Source of the DNA: Natronorubrum halalkaliphilum
GTDB taxonomy: Archaea; Halobacteriota; Halobacteria; Halobacteriales; Natrialbaceae
Reading direction: 5' to 3'
Assembly: GCF_009834785.1 (NCBI RefSeq)
Contig: NZ_WUYX01000020.1
Coordinates: 1 to 52,847, forward strand
Length of the DNA stretch: 52,847 nucleotides
Below are positions 27,532-35,441 of the stretch, piece after piece. The notes under the pieces were generated by a model. That model was given only the letters and a program-made list of their open reading frames with translations. It was not told the DNA's origin and ran no database searches. The first letter of the stretch is position 1. Every line of letters starts with the position of its first letter. A program made the position numbers and the translations under genes.

Positions 27532-28521
27532 GTGACATCGATCTGGCTGGGCTACGCGCTGCTGACCGCGGTCGTCTACGCAGGTATCGCCTTGCTCTCG
27601 AAAGTCGTTAGCGGCACCGAGATCGACGACCCGATCCGGCTGACCGTCTTCACCTGTGTGCCGTTCTATGCGGTCTACGTCGTCGCCGGGGCCGCTCTCG
27701 AGTGGCCGTCGCTCACCGGCGGTGAACGCGGCGTGACGGCGAGTCTCCTGTCGACGCCGGTACTGGCGGCACTGCTCTTCGGCGTCGTCTCGACGGTCGC
27801 CTACGGCGTCTATTACTGGGGGCTGATCAACGGCGACGTCTCGCGGTTCGTGCCGGCGCTGGCCCTGGAGATCATTTTCGTCTTGCTACTCGGATACCTG
27901 TTGCTCGGAGAGGCGTTTCCGCCCGGTGTCTACGCCGGCGTCGGCCTCGTCGTCTTCGGCGCGCTCTTTATCTCCTACGAGCGCGGCGAGGGCTCGTTCC
28001 GCGAGCGACTCAGCCTCCCGACCGTCGCGGTCGCCGCTGCGGCGGCCGTCGCCTTCGCCATCCTCAACACGGGCATGAAGGCGCTAACCGATAACTTCGG
28101 AACCGTCGAACTCCTCTTCTGGATCAGCCTCGGTGGGCTGCTGTCGGTCGGTGCACTCGCGCCGCTGCACGCCGGGTCGCGGTTTCGAGTCGGCGGTTCA
28201 CAGTTCTCGAGCGTGAGCGACAACTCGAGCGCTGCCGGCTTCCAACTGACGAGCGGCGAGCGATTGCTGCTCGTGGGCGGCCTGTTGAACGCCGTTGGGC
28301 TCTTTACGTTTCTCAGGGCACTCGAGCACGGCCCCGTGTCGCTGGCGACGGCGATCACCAAACTGGACGTCCTGCTGGTGTTTGTCGGGGCGCTCGCGCT
28401 GTCGAAACTCGCACCGACGCTGTTGTCCGAGCAGTTCGATCCGTTCACCCTGGCTCAGAAGGGGTCGGCCTCGGTCATTATCCTCGCCGGGACCGTGGTG
28501 ATCCAGTTCAGCTACGCCTGA
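27532..28521 (+). CDS. EamA/DMT-superfamily membrane transporter
   Basis: A 329-residue integral membrane protein with about ten hydrophobic segments arranged as two EamA-like halves. Examples are YALLTAVVYAGIALLSKVV near the N-terminus and LIFIS-like segments such as AGVGLVVFGALFISYERGEG before the second half. The family exports or imports small metabolites, often amino acids or nucleotide sugars, and the substrate is not evident. The start is taken as the GTG at 27532, directly before the first membrane helix. The TGA stop (28519-28521) is also the left flanking trinucleotide of palindromic element G. Confidence 0.8.
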   Translation: MTSIWLGYALLTAVVYAGIALLSKVVSGTEIDDPIRLTVFTCVPFYAVYVVAGAALEWPSLTGGERGVTASLLSTPVLAALLFGVVSTVAYGVYYWGLINGDVSRFVPALALEIIFVLLLGYLLLGEAFPPGVYAGVGLVVFGALFISYERGEGSFRERLSLPTVAVAAAAAVAFAILNTGMKALTDNFGTVELLFWISLGGLLSVGALAPLHAGSRFRVGGSQFSSVSDNSSAAGFQLTSGERLLLVGGLLNAVGLFTFLRALEHGPVSLATAITKLDVLLVFVGALALSKLAPTLLSEQFDPFTLAQKGSASVIILAGTVVIQFSYA

Positions 28522-28605
28522 CACGGTCTGCTGTGTCGATCTACCGGTATCATCGCTGCCGTACTTCGCGGTTGCACCGGCAACGACGGACAGCAGCCCG
28601 TCTGA
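28519..28605. mobile_element. Palindromic element, copy G (degenerate)
   Basis: An 87-base element from TGACACGGTCTGCTGT to GGACAGCAGCCCGTCTGA, flanked by TGA on both sides. The left TGA is the stop codon of the EamA-type gene. The outer arms still pair well; the inner stem CCGGT...ACCGG is partly decayed, with a type II-like right half GCGGTTGCACCGG. Confidence 0.65.
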
Positions 28606-28670
28606 GCGGACCGAAATGGCGGCGAAAATGGACGGCATCGGCAACGGCAACGACAACGGCGGGCGTCCCC

Positions 28671-29486
28671 TCAGGACAGTTGCTTCGAAACCCACTCGAG
28701 GTTCGTCGCGATCACGGCGAGGACGAGCGCGCCGAGCGAGATGAGGATGAGAAACGTCGAGACGACGCTCACCATCGGATCCAGCGCCTGCCGGATTTCG
28801 GTCCAGGCCAACACCGGGATCGTCTGCGTGCTCGCGGTCGAGAGGAACAGCGCCATCACGAACTCCTGGAGGCTGATGATGAACGCCAGGAGCGCGCCGA
28901 CGAAGACGCCGTGTTTGACGTTCGGCAAGACGACGTGGACGAACGACTGGATCGGGCCGGCCCCGAGATCGTGTGCGGCGTCTAGCTGTTGCCAGTCGAA
29001 CCGGCTGAACACCGATCGCATCACGAAGTAAACCAGCGGCGTCGCCCAGAGCGTGTGTGCGAGGATGATCGTCCAGTAGCTGCCGCGCAGGCCGACCTCG
29101 TTGAAGTACATCAACAGCGTGATCCCGAGGATAACGGGCGGAATCAACAGCGGGACGAGGACGAGCGGTGCGAGGATCGTCCCGAGCGAGCCGTCGTCGA
29201 GTTCCTGGCCGAACGCACCCATCACGCCGAGCCCCGTCGCGACGACGGCCGTTCCGACGCCGACGACGAGACTGTTCGTGAACGCCTCGAGCCAGCGGCG
29301 GCTCTGGAAGAACTCGCCGTACCAGACGAGCGAGAGCCCGTCGGGCGGGAAGGCGATCCGGCTGCCCGCCGAGAACGAGGTCGCGATGACGACCAGCAGC
29401 GGGAGCAACATGAGCGCGAACAGGGTCAGGTAGCCGGCGCGGAACGCGACGGCTTCGACGGTCTCTCTATGCAAGTTCGAAGTCAC
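28671..29486 (-). CDS. ABC transporter permease, PotC-like
   Basis: A 271-residue inner-membrane permease with six predicted helices. It carries the EAA-type cytoplasmic loop LDAAHDLGAGPIQSFVHVVL-P that contacts the ATPase. The length and sequence fit the second permease of spermidine/putrescine-type (PotC) transporters. It is the last gene of a four-gene minus-strand operon and its start overlaps the preceding permease gene by 20 bases. The substrate could be a polyamine or another small cation; related systems also carry sugars or iron. Confidence 0.88.
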   Translation of the reverse strand: MTSNLHRETVEAVAFRAGYLTLFALMLLPLLVVIATSFSAGSRIAFPPDGLSLVWYGEFFQSRRWLEAFTNSLVVGVGTAVVATGLGVMGAFGQELDDGSLGTILAPLVLVPLLIPPVILGITLLMYFNEVGLRGSYWTIILAHTLWATPLVYFVMRSVFSRFDWQQLDAAHDLGAGPIQSFVHVVLPNVKHGVFVGALLAFIISLQEFVMALFLSTASTQTIPVLAWTEIRQALDPMVSVVSTFLILISLGALVLAVIATNLEWVSKQLS

Positions 29487-30339
29487 CTCCGAAGCGGTTG
29501 AGGACGGTGAAGATCCCGGCGATACAGACGCCCATTAGCCCGAGCATGACGACCGCCAGCGCGGCTGCCTCGGGATAGCGCATGTCCGAGAGCATCAGCC
29601 CTTCGACGTGCATGGCGAACGTGATATCGTTCGAGAGCAACTCCGGCGCGGCGTAGGCGCCGACGCTCCAGGCGAAGGAAACCACCGCGGCGACGATGAT
29701 CCCCGGCATCACCTGCGGGACGACGACCTCGAGGACCGACCGCGGGCGGCTCGCGCCGAGGTCGCGTGCGGCCTCGACGACGTCCCAGTCGGTCGTCGCC
29801 ATGACGCTGTAGATCGCCAGCACGGCGTAGGGAAGGACGATATAGAGCTGTGCGACGACGACACCGACCGTTCCGGGGACGAGCCCGGCGGGAACCAGCA
29901 GTGGGTCGAACGCGTACGTTCTGATGACGAGCGTCGTCAACAGCGGTAGCACGACCGAGAACAGCAATAGCGACTTGAGCAGTCCGGTCGAACGCCAGAT
30001 CGCGTACGCGTAGAACAGGCCGATCACGACGGCCAGAACCGTCACGATCGCTCCTAACTGGAACGAGTAGCCGATGATACTCCAGAGTAAGTCGCTGGTC
30101 AGCACTTCCCGATAGGCTTCGAGCGACCACGTTCCCTCGGCGAAGACGTGATCGGTTGAACTCCCGGCGACGCTGATTCGCAATAGGATGAAAAATGGAA
30201 TCACAAAGATCAGCAGTTCGAACGCGATCAGCGGGGCCATCAGCAACAATGCCCGATTCGAGCTGGACTGGTCGAGGAGTGATTCCCGGATCGATCCGAG
30301 CGAGCCTGAAAGCGAGGCTGTGTTCGTCAGCAGAGCCAT
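29467..30339 (-). CDS. ABC transporter permease, PotB-like
   Basis: A 290-residue permease with six helices. It has the EAA loop VVEAARDLGASRPRSVLEVV-VPQ near residues 195-218 and a long N-terminal segment typical of PotB proteins. It should pair with the PotC-like permease to form the channel. It begins 6 bases after the ATPase gene and overlaps the next permease by 20 bases, so the genes are co-transcribed. Confidence 0.88.
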   Translation of the reverse strand: MALLTNTASLSGSLGSIRESLLDQSSSNRALLLMAPLIAFELLIFVIPFFILLRISVAGSSTDHVFAEGTWSLEAYREVLTSDLLWSIIGYSFQLGAIVTVLAVVIGLFYAYAIWRSTGLLKSLLLFSVVLPLLTTLVIRTYAFDPLLVPAGLVPGTVGVVVAQLYIVLPYAVLAIYSVMATTDWDVVEAARDLGASRPRSVLEVVVPQVMPGIIVAAVVSFAWSVGAYAAPELLSNDITFAMHVEGLMLSDMRYPEAAALAVVMLGLMGVCIAGIFTVLNRFGGDFELA

Positions 30340-30345
30340 GAGCGA

Positions 30346-31479
30346 TCAGAAAGTCACCCGTTCCCCGTCGGCGTGGAAGGCGAGGACGTCCGCGCCGTTC
30401 CACTCGATTCGAATTTCGTCGCCGGCGGTTAGCGTCTCGGTGTTCCCAGCCGACCGTTCGACGAACACGGATTCGCCGCCGACGGAGACGGAGCAGCGAA
30501 CGGTCGAACCGCGGTAGAGGACGTTCTCGACCGTACCGACGACGGCGTTCATCGCGCTCCCGTCGGCCATCATCGGCCGTTCGTGCTCGCTGCCGGACGT
30601 CGTCGATCCGTCGATCGAGAGGGTTTCGGGACGCAACGACAGCGTCAGCTCGGTCCCTTCGGTAACGGCTGGCTCCCGTTCGGCCGGAAGCACGATTTCG
30701 GATCCGAGCCCCGTCTCGACGTGGACGGCGTCCTCGGACGCGCGTGCGACCTCGCCGTCGATGAAGTTCGTGTCCCCGAGGAAGCCTTCGATGAAGCGGT
30801 TCTTCGGGTTCTCGTAGACCTCGTCCGGTTCGCCGACCTGGATCAACTCGCCCTCGTTCATGATCCCAATCCGATCGGCCAGCGTAAACGCCTCGTCCTG
30901 GTCGTGGGTCACGTGGACGAACGTCTCCTCGAGATCCTCGTGGATCTCGCGGAGTTCGATCTGCATGTCCTCGCGGAGTCGCTTGTCGAGGTTCGACAGC
31001 GGCTCGTCGAGCAACAGGACGTCCGGATTGACCGCGAGCGACCGAGCGAGCGCGACGCGTTGTTTCTGGCCCCCGCTCAGGTTCGTCGGGTCGTCCTCTT
31101 CGTGGCTAGCCATTTGAACCCGCTCGAGCATCGCTCGAGCGCGTTCGTGGCGTTCGTCCGTCGAGACGCCGCGCATCTTGAGCCCGAAGGCGACGTTCTC
31201 GAGGACCGTTTTGTGGGGGAACAGCGCCCAGTCCTGAAACACCGTCGAGGTGTTCCGCTCGTAGGCCGGCTGGTCGGTGACATCTGTGTTGCCGATGCGG
31301 ATCTCGCCTTCGGTGGGCGTTTCGAGGCCCGCGAGCATCCGCAGCGTCGTCGACTTCCCGCTGCCGCTGGGTCCGAGCAGACACAGCAGTTCGCCGTCGT
31401 CGATGTCGATCGACACCTCCTCGACGGCGGTCGTCTCTCCGTAGCGCTTCTCGAGTCCCTGAAGCGTGATTTCAGACAT
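30346..31479 (-). CDS. ABC transporter ATP-binding protein, PotA-like
   Basis: A 377-residue ATPase. Walker A is LLGPSGSGKSTTLRML (K42), the signature is NLSGGQKQRVALARSLA, and Walker B is DVLLLDEPLSNLDKRL, followed by the switch histidine in VHVTHDQDEA. After about residue 235 there is a TOBE-type regulatory domain (LTLSLRPETLSIDG). This layout is characteristic of PotA/UgpC-type importers. It lies between the binding-protein gene (19-base gap) and the PotB-like permease. Confidence 0.93.
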   Translation of the reverse strand: MSEITLQGLEKRYGETTAVEEVSIDIDDGELLCLLGPSGSGKSTTLRMLAGLETPTEGEIRIGNTDVTDQPAYERNTSTVFQDWALFPHKTVLENVAFGLKMRGVSTDERHERARAMLERVQMASHEEDDPTNLSGGQKQRVALARSLAVNPDVLLLDEPLSNLDKRLREDMQIELREIHEDLEETFVHVTHDQDEAFTLADRIGIMNEGELIQVGEPDEVYENPKNRFIEGFLGDTNFIDGEVARASEDAVHVETGLGSEIVLPAEREPAVTEGTELTLSLRPETLSIDGSTTSGSEHERPMMADGSAMNAVVGTVENVLYRGSTVRCSVSVGGESVFVERSAGNTETLTAGDEIRIEWNGADVLAFHADGERVTF

Positions 31480-31498
31480 TAGTTTCTCAGAATTCGGT

Positions 31499-32629
31499 CT
31501 ACGACGACTGTTGCATGCTCGTGAACGCGTCGGAGAGATCGCTGTCGTGGTTCGAGAGGTACTCCCAGTCGGGGAATGCGATGTCCCGAGCCTCCTCGTC
31601 GGTCGTCGGGAGGTCGTCCTCGAGTTCCGCCGGATACTCGATGTTCTCGTTGCTGAACATCATTGGGTGGCTTTCGGCCCACTCCGACTGGACCTCGCTG
31701 TCGAGCAGGAAGTCGATGAACGATTCGGCCTCGTCCTGCATATCGGTTCCACGCACGACACACCAGTTGTTGATCCAGCCGGTCGTCCGCTCAGGCATGG
31801 TGTGAGTCAGGCCCTCGTAATCGTCGATGTCGTAGGCCGTCTGGTCGTAGTACCACTGGGCGACGTCGATGGTTTCGTTGTCGAACGCCTGCCAGATATC
31901 CTCTCCGGAACTGGCCCACTCGTCGACGTCCCAGTCCTCGATTTGCGCGAGGACGTCCTCGTGGAGGGCTTCATCGTACATCTCGCCGGCACCGTCTTCG
32001 TCGTCCATGCCGATCGCCGCGGCGTACATCGGGTACCACCAGAAGCCGGTGTCGATGCCGACGCCCTCGCTATCGCCGACTGCACTCGAGGAGAGGTCGT
32101 CCCAGCGCTCGGGATCGACGTCGGCGTCCTCGCGGTGAATGATCGTACAGGGAGCCCCGTCGACTGGCATCCCGTACTCCGGATCGCGAATCTCCGTAAA
32201 GAAGTCCATGATCTCGTCGTCGTTCGAAAGGGCGTCGCGATCGATCGGTTCGAAGAGGTCGTCCTGCCGCCCGTAGTAGTAGAAGTTCCCCTCCGCGACG
32301 GTGACGTCGAACGGCGGGTCGTCCTCGGGCGCGTTCCGGATCTGCTCGAGAACGCCGTCCCAGCCGCGGTGGAGTTCGATCTCGGTGTCGTGTTCCGATT
32401 CCCACTGTGAGACGACGCCGTCCTCGAAGCGGTCCGCGTAGTTTCCGCTCCAGACCATCACGCGCAATCCCTGCTCGCCGCCGAGCAGTTCGGCACAGCC
32501 CGCAAGCGCAGTGGCGGAGCCGACCGCCGTCGCCGATAGCAACCGGCGACGTGAGACGGTCGACGACGTCCCGGACGATTCAGACTCTGTCTCGCTCGTC
32601 TCTGCAACCCGTGCAGGGTCTGCAGCCAT
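31499..32629 (-). CDS. Extracellular solute-binding protein, PotD-like lipoprotein
   Basis: A 376-residue exported binding protein, first gene of the transporter operon. The N-terminal Tat signal and lipobox are VSRRRLLSATAVGSATALAG-C. The mature part has family features such as LRVMVWSGNYADRF, DVTVAEGNFYYYGRQDDLFE and SEVQSEWAESHPMMFSNENI. It should capture the substrate outside the membrane and hand it to the permeases. Several acidic and aromatic residues in the predicted binding site (FWWYPMY) would fit a polyamine or similar cation, but this is not proven. The ATG at 32629 has GGTTATATGTC about 35 bases upstream. Confidence 0.88.
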   Translation of the reverse strand: MAADPARVAETSETESESSGTSSTVSRRRLLSATAVGSATALAGCAELLGGEQGLRVMVWSGNYADRFEDGVVSQWESEHDTEIELHRGWDGVLEQIRNAPEDDPPFDVTVAEGNFYYYGRQDDLFEPIDRDALSNDDEIMDFFTEIRDPEYGMPVDGAPCTIIHREDADVDPERWDDLSSSAVGDSEGVGIDTGFWWYPMYAAAIGMDDEDGAGEMYDEALHEDVLAQIEDWDVDEWASSGEDIWQAFDNETIDVAQWYYDQTAYDIDDYEGLTHTMPERTTGWINNWCVVRGTDMQDEAESFIDFLLDSEVQSEWAESHPMMFSNENIEYPAELEDDLPTTDEEARDIAFPDWEYLSNHDSDLSDAFTSMQQSS

Positions 32630-32768
32630 TGGTACGCCGGGTCTACATTGATTGCGACATATAACCGTTGTGAAGTCCAAAAACACCTCATAAACCAGTA
32701 ACATTTCCCAGAACCGGTGCGCTTGTGGCTTCTTTCTGCCATGAACGGAACATTGTCACATCTCGATT

Positions 32769-32783
32769 GTGAGACAGTCTCAC
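32769..32783. promoter_or_regulatory. Perfect 15-base palindrome upstream of the ABC operon
   Basis: GTGAGAC (32769-32775), a central A, then GTCTCAC (32777-32783). It lies about 100 bases upstream of the TATA-like box for the binding-protein gene. A perfect dyad of this size in a promoter region is a candidate operator. No regulator gene is adjacent. Confidence 0.45.
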
Positions 32784-32881
32784 CCGCGAGACGGGGTTCG
32801 AATGTGGTCTGGAAGCACGCTCATTTCCGGCGTCATCGACTGCCGATGACGGTTCGATCTGATCGCTCCGACCGTTGCCGT

Positions 32882-32967
32882 TCATACGGTTTCCTGTACG
32901 TCATTTCCGGCGCAACCGCGACCCGGGCGGCGGTTGCGCCGGTAAATCGTTACAGCAGTCCGTATCA
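32882..32967. mobile_element. Palindromic element, copy D (type II stem)
   Basis: An 86-base palindrome with family ends TACGG...CCGTA and a perfect 13-base inner stem CCGGCGCAACCGC/GCGGTTGCGCCGG around GACCCGGGCG. TCA flanks both sides; the right TCA is the stop codon (TGA) of the minus-strand nth gene. Confidence 0.85.
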
Positions 32968-33888
32968 GTCAACCACGTCCGCCGGATCGACGACCTCGTC
33001 GGTCTCCGGATAGACGCCCACCTGATCGCACAGGTCCGCCATCGGACAGGCCTCCGGATCGTCCAGACAGGCTGGTTTGCGCGCCGTACAGTACTCGCGG
33101 CCGAACTGGATCGTCGCCGTGTGTGCAAAGCCGCACTTCGCGGCGGGGACGTCGCGCTCGAGGACGGCCCGGACGTCCTCGTGGTCCGCGTCCGGCGAGG
33201 CGATTCCCATCCGACGGTAGATCCGATGAACGTGCGTATCGACCGGAAAAACGCCGCCGCGACCGCCCGCGAAGAGGAGCACGCAGTCGGCCGTCTTCGG
33301 ACCGACGCCGCGGACAGAGAGGAGCGTTTCGCGGACCTCGGACGGCTCCTCGTCCTTGACGAACGCGTCGAACGCCGCCGCGGAGCCGAACGCCTCGAGG
33401 ACCCACTCGGCGGTTTCGATGAGGATCTCCGATTTCTGATTATAGAGCCCCGCGGAGCTGATCGTCTCGGCGAGCTCGGACTGTTCCGCGGCGGCGAGCG
33501 ACTCGGCGAGATCGGTCTCGTCGGCCCGCGGCCGACCGCTCACGGCTTCGCCGTTCGCATCGTCGAGGTCTTCACGTTGTTCGCGCCTCGCACCGCTTGC
33601 ACCGTCTGCATCGCGGTGAGTCTCGCTCCCACCGGCTCCGTATCGCGCTATCAGCGCATCGTGGGCGGGCTGACTTGCCTTGTCGCTCGTATTCTGGCTC
33701 AGAATCGTCCGGACGAGGCAGGTGAAGGCGTCCTGTCCGCCGTACTGTTTCTGCCAGTAGCGTTCCCCCAGCCGGTCGACGACTTCCTCTGCGCGGGTTT
33801 CTGCAGTCGCCGGATCGAATTCGACCGCGACGCCACCGCCGTCCGCGCCGCCGCTGATGTTGACGGCGGGTTCGGGATCGTCGCTCAT
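32965..33888 (-). CDS. nth: Endonuclease III family DNA glycosylase
   Basis: A 307-residue HhH-GPD glycosylase/AP lyase that should remove oxidised pyrimidines. The helix-hairpin-helix is SVRGVGPKTADCVLLF with catalytic K198, and D217 is in FPVDTHVHRI. Four cysteines at the C-terminus (CTARKPAC, then C, then CPMADLC) should hold a 4Fe-4S cluster, although the spacing is C-x6-C-x6-C-x5-C rather than the usual C-x6-C-x2-C-x5-C. A charged insertion (about 85-130) lengthens the protein. The ATG at 33888 is preferred over a frame from 33921. The stop codon lies inside palindromic element D. Confidence 0.9.
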   Translation of the reverse strand: MSDDPEPAVNISGGADGGGVAVEFDPATAETRAEEVVDRLGERYWQKQYGGQDAFTCLVRTILSQNTSDKASQPAHDALIARYGAGGSETHRDADGASGARREQREDLDDANGEAVSGRPRADETDLAESLAAAEQSELAETISSAGLYNQKSEILIETAEWVLEAFGSAAAFDAFVKDEEPSEVRETLLSVRGVGPKTADCVLLFAGGRGGVFPVDTHVHRIYRRMGIASPDADHEDVRAVLERDVPAAKCGFAHTATIQFGREYCTARKPACLDDPEACPMADLCDQVGVYPETDEVVDPADVVD

Positions 33889-34110
33889 GTGTCTCTTCGA
33901 TACTCGTCGTTCGACGAACATTGCCGTGTTGGTCTCGAGCGACCGCCGTCCGTGGCCCGTGACGTTGCTCGAGCAGTCGACCGGTCACAAGAAGTCAGGT
34001 AATCGATCGAACAACATCGGGTAGGTGAACGACCGATACGCGTCGCCGCTCGATCGAGACGGTACGCGCGGTTCAGCACCCCTCTCGAACTGAGAACCAA
34101 GAACCGAGAT

Positions 34111-34278
34111 CTACCACTTCGTCTTGCAACTGAACCGCTCATCGCAGGCGGAACACGTCGCCGATTTAGCGAACCCGTCGGCCAGCGATCCGACCGCTGC
34201 ACTCGTTCTGGTCACTTTCATGTCGATCTCAACGTTCGTCCGCTCGGAACAGTGCGGACAGACAACTCGTTGGGACAT
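34111..34278 (-). CDS. Small zinc-finger protein, 55 residues
   Basis: Begins MSQRVVCPHCSERTNVEIDM and ends with a second pair CSACDERFSCKTKW. The CPHC and CSAC pairs make a classical two-knuckle zinc ribbon. The protein is basic overall, unlike its neighbours. The start at 34278 is the ATG directly before the first knuckle; longer frames have unlikely composition. The function is unknown. It lies between the endonuclease III and DUF371 genes in the same orientation. Confidence 0.7.
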   Translation of the reverse strand: MSQRVVCPHCSERTNVEIDMKVTRTSAAVGSLADGFAKSATCSACDERFSCKTKW

Positions 34279-34391
34279 AGCTCTCGGTAGCGTTGCACTG
34301 GCAGTTACCTTTTCGGGCCGATCGAGCCGTGAACATCGCAGCAGGCAGGGTGATGCCGAGGTCGCTACGACCCCAGATCGACCCTCGAAAC

Positions 34392-34805
34392 TCACTCGAC
34401 GGTAATCGTCACCGTCGCGTCGGCCCCGTCGGCCAGCGCCGCGACGAGCTCTCGGTCGAACCCCTCGGCCGCGAACGGTGCGCCGTTCATGATCGTCCGG
34501 TCGTCCACGTAGTCGCTCGTCCGACCGACCGCACTGCGCTCGTTCGTCAATTCCAGCTCCGGATCGCCCCGGCCCGTTACCGAGTCGGTGTGGCCGCCGG
34601 CCTCGATCGTGAACGTGATCGTCGACTCCGGGTCCTGACAGGCCTCGACGAACGCCGGATCGAACGCGGCGGGCGCTCGGTCGGCCTCGATCGCCAGAAT
34701 GCAGTCCCCGGCCGGGGTCAGGTAGTCGTCGGTCGTCACTTCGAACGTACTCGCGTGCTCGGCGGTGACGTTCTCGTGTCCGCGAGCGTGGATAACTTCC
34801 TCCAT
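34392..34805 (-). CDS. DUF371 family protein
   Basis: A 137-residue archaeal DUF371 protein. The family pattern is visible in HENVTAEHASTFEVTTDDYL-TPAGDCILAIEAD and in the later glycine-rich GHTDSVTGRGDPEL. The function of the family is unknown. The start at 34805 gives the typical N-terminus. Neighbouring genes suggest no pathway. Confidence 0.85.
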   Translation of the reverse strand: MEEVIHARGHENVTAEHASTFEVTTDDYLTPAGDCILAIEADRAPAAFDPAFVEACQDPESTITFTIEAGGHTDSVTGRGDPELELTNERSAVGRTSDYVDDRTIMNGAPFAAEGFDRELVAALADGADATVTITVE

Positions 34806-35024
34806 AGCCGGCGGTTGGGTGCCGGGCGGAAAACGGACTCGAATTCGACCGCTTCGGCCGGTGCTCTCTTTTCGGACACGGCTATAACGGTCGGCTTATT
34901 CTGCTGAGGACATCGAGAGCGGTCGCTGTGCACGTTCGTGTTCCCGTCCGCGGGCCTGGAGATCGGAGCGGTTTTCCCGTACCGCCGCTCGCGATCGGTT
35001 CCCGGCTCGAGATCCGGCACGCGA

Positions 35025-35393
35025 TCAGCTTTCGGTTCGATAGCCGGCACGGAACTCCCGAACGATCGCCCCGAGGACGCTGCCGAAGACGACGACGAAC
35101 AGCAGAACGTGGCCGACGCCGGTTTCCGCGGTCGCCGAGCCGAGCGCAAGACTCCCCAGCATCGCGAGGACGCCGCCGGCGACCGAGAGCGTTGCCAGCC
35201 CGAGTTGGGTGGGGTCGCCGGTCTCCCGTGAGAGATAGTACTGCGGCAGGCCGACCCCGATGACGAGATAAACGGCGATTCCGATCGGCGTACCGCCGAA
35301 AACCGTCGCAGTGCTTCCGAGCAGCAGGCCCACAGCCCCGGCGGTCAGTATCGCCAGTCCCAGACTGCCCCCGATGACGGTGGCTTCTTTCAT
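35025..35393 (-). CDS. Small integral membrane protein, four helices
   Basis: A 122-residue protein with four hydrophobic segments: GSLGLAILTAGAVGLLLG, IGIAVYLVIGVGLPQYYL, ATLSVAGGVLAMLGSLALG, and VLLFVVVFGSVLGAIV. It has no known domain. The ATG at 35393 is preferred over a TTG five codons earlier. It is probably a conserved haloarchaeal membrane protein of unknown role, immediately upstream (49 bases) of the minus-strand end of the phosphodiesterase gene. Confidence 0.7.
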   Translation of the reverse strand: MKEATVIGGSLGLAILTAGAVGLLLGSTATVFGGTPIGIAVYLVIGVGLPQYYLSRETGDPTQLGLATLSVAGGVLAMLGSLALGSATAETGVGHVLLFVVVFGSVLGAIVREFRAGYRTES

Positions 35394-35441
35394 ACGCCAG
35401 ATTGTCAATCGGATGTAAAAGGCGTTCCGGTGGGGCGCGGA

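Noticed and set aside
27185-27535. 116-codon plus-strand frame before the EamA-type gene
   Set aside because: Composition is not acidic and contains the perfect hairpin at 27250-27271; more likely untranslated.
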